Shown piece by piece: positions 7,466-15,215 of a stretch of 34,799 nt of DNA (position 1 is the stretch's first letter; the number at the start of each line of letters is the position of its first letter). A program made the translations under genes and the position numbers. The DNA is from Lachnospiraceae bacterium (GTDB lineage Bacteria; Bacillota; Clostridia; Lachnospirales; Lachnospiraceae), in contig JAQYOA010000244.1 in assembly GCA_028727605.1 (NCBI GenBank), forward strand, positions 1-34,799, in the 5' to 3' direction. Under the pieces are notes generated by a model that searched no databases, was not told the DNA's origin, and saw nothing but the letters and a program-made list of their open reading frames with translations.

Positions 7466-8644
7466 ATGCTTGCACTTGTCATTGCACCAATCTATGTTTT
7501 ACTGAATGTGTTTACTGCATACTGGCTGCTGCGATGGATGGCAGCAGTTCATCAGGTTTTTACTTATCCGGTGGTACTTGCGATAATTCTGGCTCTCTAT
7601 GTGTTTTTTTCTCTTTCTCTGCTTACCGGATTTCTGGTAAAAAAGGAACCGTTTCATAGAATCCTGAAGATTATCAGCAATTACTGGCTGGGGGTTTATC
7701 TTTATTCCTTGATTTTTACTCTATTGATGGTGGTGATTCATAAGATATTGTCTTACAGCCTGCTTTATGGGACATGGTTGTACTCGAAAAAAGGTCTGCA
7801 GGCGGTAGGGCTGGGAGTGATCGCTTTCATTGCAGGTGTTACGATTTATGGGGTGATCCAGGGAAAAAAGATTCGGCTGGTAAAGTATCGGGTAAAACTT
7901 GGAAAACCTCTGCATCTTCGCATTGCACTTGCAGCTGATCTGCATCTGGGATACAGTGTGGGAAAACACCAGGTGAAGCGGATGGTACGGATGATTAACC
8001 GGGAGCATCCGGATCTGGTAGTGATAGCGGGAGACATATTTGACAATGAGTATGATGCTATCCGGGAACCGGAGGAAACAGCACAGATCTTTGCCGGGCT
8101 GAACAGCCGCCTTGGAACCTATTCTTGTTGGGGAAATCATGATCTTGACGAGAAAATTCTGGCGGGTTTCACTTTTGCGGCGAAGAAAGATAAAATTCCC
8201 GATGTTCGTTTTGAACGTTTTCTGAAAAAAGCAGGAATTCACATGCTTGCCGATGAATCCGTGTTTCTGGATCAGAACTTTTATCTGGCAGGAAGAAAGG
8301 ATCCTGACAGGAGCAAAAAGACAGGAGAATCGCGTTGTACGCCTGAGAAATTATTTCGCGGGATGGACAGAGAATATCCCATTCTGGTGTTAGACCATCA
8401 GCCAAAAGAATTGGATGAATTATCCCTTCGGGGAGCAGATCTGGTGCTTGGCGGCCATACCCATGATGGTCAGATGTTCCCGGGAAATCTTTTGACGAGG
8501 TTAATCTGGGAAAATTCTGCTGGCATGCTTAAAAAAGGAGATATGTACAGCATAGTCACTTCCGGTGTCGGGATGTGGGGTCCCTGTATGAGAATCGGAA
8601 CGCATTCGGAGGTGGTTATCATAGATGTTGGAAATGAAGAATAG
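7466..8644 (+). CDS. Membrane-anchored metallophosphoesterase (YkuE/YaeI-like)
   Basis: This 392-residue protein has three or four hydrophobic helices in about the first 130 residues and a calcineurin-type phosphoesterase domain. The metal ligand motifs are complete: AADLHLGYS, AGDIFDNEYD, CWGNHDLDE, LDHQPKE and GGHTHDGQMFPGN. The GHTHDGQ form is typical of the YkuE/YaeI group, which has been linked to lipid or UDP-sugar phosphate substrates. A RBS, AAAAGGAAA, precedes the ATG, and the gene follows the PHP gene by 12 bp. The catalytic domain is predicted to lie at the membrane surface; the substrate is not known. Confidence 0.87.
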   Translation: MLALVIAPIYVLLNVFTAYWLLRWMAAVHQVFTYPVVLAIILALYVFFSLSLLTGFLVKKEPFHRILKIISNYWLGVYLYSLIFTLLMVVIHKILSYSLLYGTWLYSKKGLQAVGLGVIAFIAGVTIYGVIQGKKIRLVKYRVKLGKPLHLRIALAADLHLGYSVGKHQVKRMVRMINREHPDLVVIAGDIFDNEYDAIREPEETAQIFAGLNSRLGTYSCWGNHDLDEKILAGFTFAAKKDKIPDVRFERFLKKAGIHMLADESVFLDQNFYLAGRKDPDRSKKTGESRCTPEKLFRGMDREYPILVLDHQPKELDELSLRGADLVLGGHTHDGQMFPGNLLTRLIWENSAGMLKKGDMYSIVTSGVGMWGPCMRIGTHSEVVIIDVGNEE

Positions 8645-8662
8645 GAATCCGATGCCGGAAAG

Positions 8663-8714
8663 AAAAAACACACCAAATCCGTTCTGTAAGCAGAGCAGTT
8701 TTGGTGTGTTTTTC
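8663..8714. terminator. Shared bidirectional terminator
   Basis: AAAAAACACACCAAA and TTTTGGTGTGTTTTT form a strong stem between two convergent genes, with A/T tracts on both sides. It can end the metallophosphoesterase transcript and the opposing small gene. Confidence 0.85.
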
Positions 8715-8719
8715 ATGCT

Positions 8720-9049
8720 TTAAAAATCGTGAATCGAACAGGTATGAATAAAATCACGGAACTGTTCATCAGAAAGGCCAAGTACATAGCGAATACGGTC
8801 ATCCTGCTCGGATGGAGTATTCTGTACACCCATCTCATCCTTTTCCACGTACCCGTACAGAACGGTAAGAATTTCTTTCGGTGAAATGGAAAGCTGATCT
8901 TCCAGTGCGAAAATCCGGTTTGCAAGATCTGCAATCTCACGATCGTTCAGAGAAGGGAACATGCTGATGGCATCAAGCACAACGGTAAAATTCGGAATCC
9001 GGCTTAATTCTCTTGCTGTTGCTGCGAGTGATTCAGTAATTGTAAACAT
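8720..9049 (-). CDS. Uncharacterised small acidic protein (109 aa)
   Basis: I do not recognise this family. It is a 109-residue, acidic, probably all-helical cytoplasmic protein with no cysteine-rich or membrane segment; it begins MFTITESLAATARELSR and contains LSISPKEILTVLYGYVEKDEMG and LGLSDEQFRDFIH. It is very likely a real gene. A near-perfect AAGGAGG lies 8 bases before the ATG, an extended -10 promoter lies upstream, it shares a terminator, and it is divergent from the cyclase gene. The regular helices suggest a protein-protein interaction role, but no function is proposed. Confidence 0.8.
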   Translation of the reverse strand: MFTITESLAATARELSRIPNFTVVLDAISMFPSLNDREIADLANRIFALEDQLSISPKEILTVLYGYVEKDEMGVQNTPSEQDDRIRYVLGLSDEQFRDFIHTCSIHDF

Positions 9050-9091
9050 GTAATTTCCTCCTTTTTGTCGGACAGTTAAGCTGTTTTCTTT

Positions 9092-9120
9092 ATTATAACA
9101 AAAAGAGAAAAAAGAGTACA
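9092..9120 (-). promoter_or_regulatory. Extended -10 promoter of the small orphan gene
   Basis: On the minus strand TGTTATAAT (an extended -10) has TGTACT at 17 bp as a weak -35, about 40 bp upstream of the start codon. Confidence 0.6.
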
Positions 9121-9162
9121 GGATTATTTCGAAAGGATTTTTGCTTTCTGTACTGCTTGCAC

Positions 9163-9191
9163 TTGTAAGTGCCGGTAAAATCAGGTATACT
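9163..9191 (+). promoter_or_regulatory. Promoter of the cyclase-family gene
   Basis: TTGTAA, a 17-bp spacer and TATACT place the transcript start near 9198. This excludes the ORF-track start at 9169 and supports the internal ATG at 9262. Confidence 0.6.
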
Positions 9192-9261
9192 ACTACACGA
9201 TATGCAGAAAAAAAAGAAAGCCTGCGGAAAATCGTGTCTGCAGGGTGAGGATGAAATCAAG

Positions 9262-9834
9262 ATGAAGCTGTATGATATTTCGAAAGAGTTGTTTTCCACA
9301 CCGGTTTATCCGGGAGATCCGGTTCCTGAGGTGGAGAGAATACTGTCAATTGAAAACGGTGATGCCTGTAATCTTTCCCGATTATCTATGGGAAGTCATA
9401 ACGGGACCCACATGGATGCACCCCGACATTTTGTCCGGGATGGAAAATCGATTGAACAGGTTACTCTGGATCATTCCATTGGAGAATGTCAGATTATTGA
9501 TGTTGAGGGGAAAGCTACAAGGGAAATTCTGGAAGAGGAGCTGTCGGAAACCTGTGAACGGCTTCTGATCCGCGGAGATGCGGAGATTACGGTTGAAGGA
9601 GCGCGTTATCTTGCAGAGCGAAAACTGCTTCTTGTGGGAGTTGAAAAGATGACGGTTGGAAATGAAAAGACGCAGAAGGAAGTTCATCAGACGCTCCTTG
9701 GCACGGGAATGGTGATTGTGGAAAACCTGAATCTGTCGGAGATAGAGCCAGGATATTATTTTCTCGTGGCAGCTCCGCTGAGAATGAAGGATATGGATGG
9801 AAGTCCCGTGCGGGCGGTACTGATCGGAGAATGA
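9262..9834 (+). CDS. Cyclase-family metal-dependent hydrolase (KynB/arylformamidase-like)
   Basis: This 190-residue protein of the cyclase superfamily has the metal-binding signature HNGTHMDAPRHF (H46, H50, D52, H56). It begins MKLYDISKELFSTPVYPGDP, the usual family start, and continues through a conserved LLVGVEKMTVG segment and a VENLNLSEIEPGYYFLVAAPLRM end. Family members include bacterial kynurenine formamidase, but no tryptophan-catabolism genes are nearby, so the substrate is open. The track start at 9169 lies upstream of the predicted transcript start, so M32 of that ORF (9262) is chosen. The RBS is weak (GTGAGG, somewhat far). Confidence 0.85.
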   Translation: MKLYDISKELFSTPVYPGDPVPEVERILSIENGDACNLSRLSMGSHNGTHMDAPRHFVRDGKSIEQVTLDHSIGECQIIDVEGKATREILEEELSETCERLLIRGDAEITVEGARYLAERKLLLVGVEKMTVGNEKTQKEVHQTLLGTGMVIVENLNLSEIEPGYYFLVAAPLRMKDMDGSPVRAVLIGE

Positions 9835-9903
9835 TTCTCGCTTGCAGATGAGGATGCCAGAATATCGACAGAAGAGATATTGGAAGAAATTCGAAGAGAA
9901 TAG
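9835..9903 (+). other. In-frame extension after the cyclase stop codon
   Basis: After the TGA at 9832-9834 the same frame continues for 22 codons as FSLADEDARISTEEILEEIRRE and then meets TAG. The peptide is charged and helix-like. It may be the decayed end of a longer gene or a chance frame. No start codon or RBS supports separate translation. Confidence 0.2.
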
Positions 9904-9923
9904 AGAAGAATTTTTGTAGAAGG

Positions 9924-9954
9924 AAGCGGAACAGAATGAGTGCTCCGCTTTTTT
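9924..9954 (+). terminator. Terminator after the cyclase gene
   Basis: AAGCGGA and TCCGCTTTTTT form a hairpin with a 12-nt loop and a T run. Confidence 0.75.
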
Positions 9955-10005
9955 AGGGCATAGTCAAAAACAGGTATGTGGGACTTCCGTAAGCGGAATC
10001 GTGAA

Positions 10006-10034
10006 TTGATTTCAGGTGCCGCCTTTGATACAAT
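10006..10034 (+). promoter_or_regulatory. Promoter of the MoxR-VWA operon
   Basis: TTGATT, a 17-bp spacer and TACAAT lie about 55 bp before the moxR-like start. A small inverted repeat TTCCG-taag-CGGAA (9984-9997) sits just upstream and could be an operator. Confidence 0.55.
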
Positions 10035-10094
10035 AAATGAAAAATAACAGAAAACTCATCATCGAGATCAAATGAGAAAGGACGTAGTGTCACA

Positions 10095-11012
10095 ATGAAT
10101 GAAGAATTTGTTTTTCTGGAAAGACAGGGAATAAATGAAAAGCTGGTTGAAGGAATAAAAGAATTTCGGAAACGATATCCGGTATCGGATACGGAGAGCA
10201 CGCGAAGGAGCAAACCCCTGATTCCCTTTTTCGGAAGGGAAATTCTTGAGATGGGCATCGCAGGTATTCTGCAGGGAGAGAATCTTCTGCTTGCGGGCGA
10301 AAAGGCGACGGGAAAAAATGTGCTTGCGGAGACTTTAGCCTGGATATTCGGACGTCCGGTTTATAATGTTTCTTTTCATGTCAATATCGGAAGTGCAGAG
10401 CTGATCGGTACAGATACCTTCCGGAATAATGAAGTGACACTTCGGAAAGGAAGCATTTACCGCTGTGCGGAGAACGGGGGCTTTGGAGTTCTGGATGAAA
10501 TTAACATGGCGAAAAATGATGCTGTCAGCGTGCTTCACGCTACACTGGATTATCGAAGAATTATTGACGTTCCCGGTTATGAGAGAATCGGTCTTCATCC
10601 GGCGGCACGCTTTATCGGAACCATGAATTATGGATATGCCGGTACCAGAGAATTAAATGAAGCTTTGGTTTCCAGATTCCTTGTGATTGATATGCCTCCT
10701 CTGGATGAAAAAACACTGGATTATTTGATGGATGAGATGTATCCGGAGATGAAACCGGTCGGTAAAGCCGCTTTTGCCGGTTTATACCTGGACCTGCAGG
10801 AAAAGGCAGCACGTGCAGAGATTACAACAAAGAGTCTTGATTTAAGAGGACTTTTTGGTGCAATCGGAACGATTTCCAGAGGACTTGCTCCTTATTCGGC
10901 AGTTCGGATGGGAATCGTCAATAAGTGTTTTGATATATTTGAAAAGGAAATTGTTGAGGATGTGGCGAGAACGCGGATTCCGGAAGAGTGGAAACCGGAA
11001 GATTTGTTTTAG
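10095..11012 (+). CDS. MoxR-family AAA+ ATPase (NorQ/CbbQ-like)
   Basis: This 305-residue AAA+ ATPase acts as a chaperone-like partner for a VWA protein. It has Walker A GEKATGKN (68-75; the usual final T/S is N, as in several MoxR proteins), Walker B GVLDEINMAK (131-140), sensor 1 GTMNYGYAG around N178 and a putative arginine finger in ALVSRF (R194). The order and spacing match MoxR/NorQ/CbbQ proteins, which assemble as rings and load cofactors or remodel a client together with a VWA partner. That partner gene follows by 12 bp. No nor, rubisco or methanol-dehydrogenase genes are present, so the client is unknown. Confidence 0.88.
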   Translation: MNEEFVFLERQGINEKLVEGIKEFRKRYPVSDTESTRRSKPLIPFFGREILEMGIAGILQGENLLLAGEKATGKNVLAETLAWIFGRPVYNVSFHVNIGSAELIGTDTFRNNEVTLRKGSIYRCAENGGFGVLDEINMAKNDAVSVLHATLDYRRIIDVPGYERIGLHPAARFIGTMNYGYAGTRELNEALVSRFLVIDMPPLDEKTLDYLMDEMYPEMKPVGKAAFAGLYLDLQEKAARAEITTKSLDLRGLFGAIGTISRGLAPYSAVRMGIVNKCFDIFEKEIVEDVARTRIPEEWKPEDLF

Positions 11013-11024
11013 AGGAGGCTGCCC

Positions 11025-12836
11025 ATGGATCAGCGAAGCGAGGCAGAGTTATTGGAGAATTCCGGAAGAGAAAATAATCAGATGGAGCTGGAAAATCGGA
11101 TTCGAAACCTGGTTTGGACAGTCAGCGGTGATTACTCGCTGAATTTAAAGCCGGATTTATCGCGTTACCATCAGATGCCGAACGCGGTATTGTACGACAC
11201 GATCCGGCAGGGGGCATTTGCAAAATATTTTGACAGAGAAACCTTTGGTATGTATCTGGTAAAAAAAGTCTACAGTGGTGCCAGGGAAAGGGAACTTATG
11301 ACGGCAGCACAGCTGGTGACGGAACAGGCAGTTTCCGAGAGACTGGAGAGAGAGCGGCCGGGTGTCAAAAATTTCCGGCGCCGGGCATGGGAAGAAATTC
11401 TGGATTCTGATTTTGCCGGATTGGCGGGAAGTGCGGTCGGCCGGTTGAAGATTGCCTATATACGAAAGAAAAGCGCAGAGGAATCCGGGAAAAAGGATGT
11501 TTTGTCCGGAGATATCAGGCGCTGGATGAGCCACCTTGATACGGCAAAAAATGCGGCAGATACGATGGAACTGATACAATTGACGGATCAGCTGTATAAC
11601 GAGACAACCGATCCGCTTTTTGAGAAAAAACATGGTTCTCTTAAGGATATTCTGTCTGTCACTTATGAGGAACTGACAGAGTATTCCTGGAAAGACTTTC
11701 TGTCAGAGGATCTTTATGAAGATGCACTTCAGACATATCTGGAAAGAGTAACGCTGGAAATGACGTCTTTTGAACTGGAAAAAACAGAAAAGGAAGAGCA
11801 AACGGAGGCGTCTCTGGTACAGAAAAAAGTGGTTATCGTAGATGAGAATGCTCTGAAACGGATGTACAGCTATGTGGAATGCAATTTCGGGAGAACCTAC
11901 CTCTCAAAGACGGAGGAGAAAAGCCGCAATCATCAGCATTGCAGGGGAATTCACAGTGACTGCAGTCTGTATTATACCGAGGGGATTCTGAAAAATCCGG
12001 TAGTGAATAACTATCAACTCTCTTATGCAAAAAAACAAAAAGATAAAAATATTCATGCCTATTACGAAGACCACAGAACGGTAAAACAAAATGTGAAAAC
12101 ACTGTCGCAAATGCTGAAAAAAGCGCTGATTCAAAGAGAAGATGTTCACTTTAGTGCTTCGGATCACGGTATCCTCACGCCATCCTCTTTGTGGAAGGCG
12201 GGGCGATGTGAAAATGCGCAATTGTTTCGCCGTGAGATTAAAAATGATGCACTGGATTTCGTGGTGGATATTTTGATTGATGCCAGCGGATCCCAAAGGG
12301 TGCGGCAGTCCAGTGTTGCACTTCAGGCATATATTCTGGCTGAAACCTTGAGTATTCTGAAAATCCCGTCGCGGGTTATGAGCTTTTGTACTTTCTGGGA
12401 TTATACGATTCTTCATCGTATGCGTGATTATGAGGATCCGCGGGAGAAAAACAGCGGAATCTTTGAATATATCACTTCGTCAAATAACCGGGATGGATTG
12501 GCTATCCGGGCCATCGGTGCAGATTTGCTGAAGAGAGAGGAAAATAAAAAACTGCTGATTGTTTTAAGTGATGGAAAACCCTATGATGTTTTGGTCAATC
12601 GGCCAAATGCAAGAAATCCGCAGCCCTATCGTGACAGGGAAGCGATATATGATACAGCAACAGAGATTCGCCGGCTGCGTTTGCAGGGAGTGCAGGTACT
12701 TGGTGTATTTACCGGGAAGGAAACGGAGCTTCCGGCTGAACACAGAATTTTCGGAAAGGATTTCGCCTATATCAAGGATATAAAAAACTTTTCCCATATG
12801 GTAGGAAGTTATCTGCTGAAACAAATGGAGGAATAA
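11025..12836 (+). CDS. VWA-domain protein, NorD/CbbO-like partner of MoxR ATPase
   Basis: In this 603-residue protein the N-terminal 400 residues are helical and charged, and the C-terminal about 190 form a von Willebrand A domain. The MIDAS motif is DASGS at 419-423 (ILIDASGSQRVRQ). SSNNRDGLAIRAIG and LIVLSDGKPYDV supply the remaining metal-site loops, and these are the variants seen in NorD-like proteins. In known systems the VWA protein bridges ATPase ring and client. It lies 12 bp after the ATPase gene behind GAGGAGG, and the two almost certainly form one operon. It is cytoplasmic, with no signal or membrane segment. Client and phenotype are unknown. Confidence 0.85.
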   Translation: MDQRSEAELLENSGRENNQMELENRIRNLVWTVSGDYSLNLKPDLSRYHQMPNAVLYDTIRQGAFAKYFDRETFGMYLVKKVYSGARERELMTAAQLVTEQAVSERLERERPGVKNFRRRAWEEILDSDFAGLAGSAVGRLKIAYIRKKSAEESGKKDVLSGDIRRWMSHLDTAKNAADTMELIQLTDQLYNETTDPLFEKKHGSLKDILSVTYEELTEYSWKDFLSEDLYEDALQTYLERVTLEMTSFELEKTEKEEQTEASLVQKKVVIVDENALKRMYSYVECNFGRTYLSKTEEKSRNHQHCRGIHSDCSLYYTEGILKNPVVNNYQLSYAKKQKDKNIHAYYEDHRTVKQNVKTLSQMLKKALIQREDVHFSASDHGILTPSSLWKAGRCENAQLFRREIKNDALDFVVDILIDASGSQRVRQSSVALQAYILAETLSILKIPSRVMSFCTFWDYTILHRMRDYEDPREKNSGIFEYITSSNNRDGLAIRAIGADLLKREENKKLLIVLSDGKPYDVLVNRPNARNPQPYRDREAIYDTATEIRRLRLQGVQVLGVFTGKETELPAEHRIFGKDFAYIKDIKNFSHMVGSYLLKQMEE

Positions 12837-12846
12837 GAAAAGTATC

Positions 12847-12875
12847 TTGACAAAAAGCAATGGATCCGATAGAAT
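12847..12875 (+). promoter_or_regulatory. Promoter of the marR-ABC operon
   Basis: TTGACA, a 17-bp spacer and TAGAAT place the transcript start near 12882, directly in front of the GAACAGTT repeat array. This is the strongest promoter match on the plus strand of the window. Confidence 0.75.
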
Positions 12876-12885
12876 GTTTTATAGC

Positions 12886-12953
12886 GAACAGTTCCAATAT
12901 GAACAGTTTTCAAATGAACAGTTCAACTATCAACTGTTCCAAACAAAACAGTT
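12886..12953. repeat. Five-copy GAACAGTT array in the marR leader
   Basis: GAACAGTT occurs at 12886, 12901 and 12916, inverted (AACTGTTC) at 12932, and in a near copy AAACAGTT at 12946. Start-to-start spacing is 15, 15, 16 and 14 bp. Copies 3 and 4 form a perfect palindrome with 8-bp arms and an 8-bp centre. The array begins a few bases after the predicted transcript start and ends about 60 bp before marR. It is best read as an operator cluster for the MarR protein; the RNA could also fold through the inverted copy. Confidence 0.75.
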
Positions 12954-13011
12954 TGCTATCAAATAATTTAAATGTGATTCTTTATTTGGGAAAGGAAGGT
13001 GAAACAAGGGT

Positions 13012-13470
13012 GTGAGAAAAAGGAGAACAGTTGGTCACAGTGTTCGTACGCTGGATAATATGATGTTTCGCAATTTTGCATCTTGCGTCAGGGAACATGG
13101 TCTGGATGAACTGACGACGATGCATGGCTGGATTCTCGGCTTTCTGTACAGGAATGAGGGACGGGATATTTTTCAGAAGGATATTGAGGCAGAATTTCAG
13201 ATTGGCCGCTCCACTGTGACGAACATCGTGAAACTGATGGAAAAGAAAGGCTATATTTGCAGAGTGGCTGTTCCCTATGATGCCCGCCTGAAGAAGCTGG
13301 TTTTGACAGATACTGGACGGGAACTGCAGGAGGCAACGATGCATCTGATTGATGAACTGGAACGGAAAACAGTGGAGGGAATCAGTGAAGAGGATCTTGA
13401 GACCTTCTTTGAAGTGATTGACAAATTAAAAGAAAATGTAAAAACAAATTTGGGAGAAACGACATGCTGA
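13012..13470 (+). CDS. MarR-family transcriptional regulator
   Basis: This 152-residue regulator has a dimerising helical N-terminus, a central winged helix (QKDIEAEFQIGRSTVTNIVKLMEKKGYICRVAVPYDARLKKLVLTDTGREL) and C-terminal dimer helices. The start is GTG at 13012 behind GGAAGGTG, a slightly distant RBS. The gene overlaps the first ABC gene by 7 bases (ATGCTGA), so regulator and exporter are coupled. MarR proteins in this position usually repress their own operon and release DNA on binding a small molecule; the repeat array upstream is the likely binding region. Confidence 0.92.
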   Translation: MRKRRTVGHSVRTLDNMMFRNFASCVREHGLDELTTMHGWILGFLYRNEGRDIFQKDIEAEFQIGRSTVTNIVKLMEKKGYICRVAVPYDARLKKLVLTDTGRELQEATMHLIDELERKTVEGISEEDLETFFEVIDKLKENVKTNLGETTC

Positions 13471-15215
13471 AAACATTAGGAGCACAGGTAAAGGAATTTA
13501 AAAAAGCCTCCATAGTAACTCCCTTCTTCATGATTCTGGAGGTTATCATGGAGATGATTATTCCGCTTATGATGGCATCGATTATTGATGATGGCGTAGA
13601 AGCAGGAAATATGCATCACATTTATGTGGTGGGAGCATTTATGCTGGTCGCAGCGGCAATCGGCCTGTTTGCCGGTGTGATGGGAGGAAAATACGGAGCG
13701 AAGGCATCCGCAGGTTTTGCAAGAAATTTAAGACAGGCTATGTTTCAAAATATACAGACATTTTCCTTTTCAAATATTGACAAGTTCAGTACGGCCGGCC
13801 TGGTAACCCGGCTTACCACAGATGTCAGCAATCTGCAGAACGCGTACCAGATGATTCTGCGTATGTGTATGCGGGCACCTTCCAGTATGATTATTGCTAT
13901 GTTCATGGCATTTACGATCAGCCCGCGCCTGGCAAGCATTTATCTGGTTGCTGTTCTGATTCTTGGATGCTGTCTGTTTTTGATCATGAAAAATGCAACC
14001 AGTTATTTCCAGCAGGCATTTCCGAAATACGATGATTTGAATGCCAGTGTGCAGGAAAATGTCTCTGCCATTCGTGTGGTGAAGGCGTATGTCCGGGAGG
14101 ATCATGAAACGAAGAAGTTCCGTACTGCCAGCAGCAATATTTATAAAATCTTCTGCAAGGCGGAAGGGAATATTTCTTACAATGCGCCTTTGATGCAGTT
14201 TACGGTATATAGCTGTATTCTTTTGATCAGCTGGCTGGGCGCAAAGATGATTGTCGGAAGCGAACTGACCACCGGACAGCTGATGAGTCTGCTGACTTAT
14301 TGTATGAATATTCTGATGAGCCTGATGATGCTTTCTATGGTTTTTGTCATGGTGACGATGAGTATGGCAAGTGCGAAGCGTATCACAGAGGTGCTGAATG
14401 AAAAGAGTGACCTTGGCAATCCGGAGAAACCGGATTATGAAGTGCCGGACGGAAGCATTGAATTTGAGCATGTAAGCTTCAGCTATCGCCAGGGAGAAGG
14501 AAAGCCGGTTCTCTCTGATATCAATCTGTCGATTCGATCCGGTGAAACCATCGGTATCATCGGCGGTACCGGAAGTGCAAAAACCAGTCTGGTGAATCTG
14601 ATCAGCCGATTGTATGATGTTACCGAGGGCAGCGTAAAGGTTGGCGGCAAGGATGTACGAACTTACGATATGGAGACCATTCGTAATGAAGTTTCCGTGG
14701 TACTGCAGAAAAACGTTCTGTTTTCCGGAACAATTCTGGAAAACCTGCGGTGGGGCGATGAGCATGCGACGGAAGAGGAGTGCAAAAGAGCCTGTCGCTT
14801 AGCCTGCGCGGATGAATTTATCGAGCGCATGCCGGATGGATACAATACATACATTGAGCAGGGAGGCTCCAATGTATCCGGCGGTCAGAAACAGAGGCTT
14901 TGTATTGCCAGAGCTCTTCTGAAAAAGCCGAAGGTTCTGATTCTCGATGACAGTACCAGCGCGGTAGATACCGCTACAGACGCAAAAATCTGCAAGGCAT
15001 TTCTGACAGAAATTCCGGAGACGACAAAATTGATTATTGCACAGCGTATCTCCAGTGTTCAGGATGCAGACCGGATTATTGTCATGGACGACGGACGGAT
15101 CAATGGATTTGGAACTCACGAAGAATTGTTAAAGAGCAATGATATTTACAGAGAAGTATACGAATCTCAGACCGGAGGCGGTGGAGATTTCGATGAAAAG
15201 GGAGGTGATCAGTAA
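13464..15215 (+). CDS. ABC exporter half-transporter A (degenerate ATP site)
   Basis: This 583-residue half-transporter has six membrane helices (about 1-300) fused to an ATP-binding domain. Walker A is GGTGSAKT (367-374), with A in place of the usual G. The signature is VSGGQ, and Walker B ends ILDDS, so the catalytic Glu position is D496. A Glu-to-Asp change in one half is the mark of heterodimeric exporters such as TM287/288 and BmrCD, in which one nucleotide site hydrolyses poorly. It overlaps marR upstream, and its stop TAA shares a base with the next ATG (TAATG). The substrate is probably a drug, peptide or lipid-like molecule. Confidence 0.92.
   Translation: MLKTLGAQVKEFKKASIVTPFFMILEVIMEMIIPLMMASIIDDGVEAGNMHHIYVVGAFMLVAAAIGLFAGVMGGKYGAKASAGFARNLRQAMFQNIQTFSFSNIDKFSTAGLVTRLTTDVSNLQNAYQMILRMCMRAPSSMIIAMFMAFTISPRLASIYLVAVLILGCCLFLIMKNATSYFQQAFPKYDDLNASVQENVSAIRVVKAYVREDHETKKFRTASSNIYKIFCKAEGNISYNAPLMQFTVYSCILLISWLGAKMIVGSELTTGQLMSLLTYCMNILMSLMMLSMVFVMVTMSMASAKRITEVLNEKSDLGNPEKPDYEVPDGSIEFEHVSFSYRQGEGKPVLSDINLSIRSGETIGIIGGTGSAKTSLVNLISRLYDVTEGSVKVGGKDVRTYDMETIRNEVSVVLQKNVLFSGTILENLRWGDEHATEEECKRACRLACADEFIERMPDGYNTYIEQGGSNVSGGQKQRLCIARALLKKPKVLILDDSTSAVDTATDAKICKAFLTEIPETTKLIIAQRISSVQDADRIIVMDDGRINGFGTHEELLKSNDIYREVYESQTGGGGDFDEKGGDQ

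Noticed and set aside
9169-9261. N-terminal extension of the cyclase ORF
   Set aside because: A TTGTAA-17-TATACT promoter overlaps it, so this part is not transcribed from its own start; the family start is at 9262.
12886-12953. Possible CRISPR-like array
   Set aside because: Units are only 8 bp with 6-8 bp gaps, one copy is inverted, and there are no cas genes.
13770-14765. 331-aa minus-strand ORF
   Set aside because: It is antisense to the ABC half-transporter A gene, with His/Gln/Asn-rich shadow composition.
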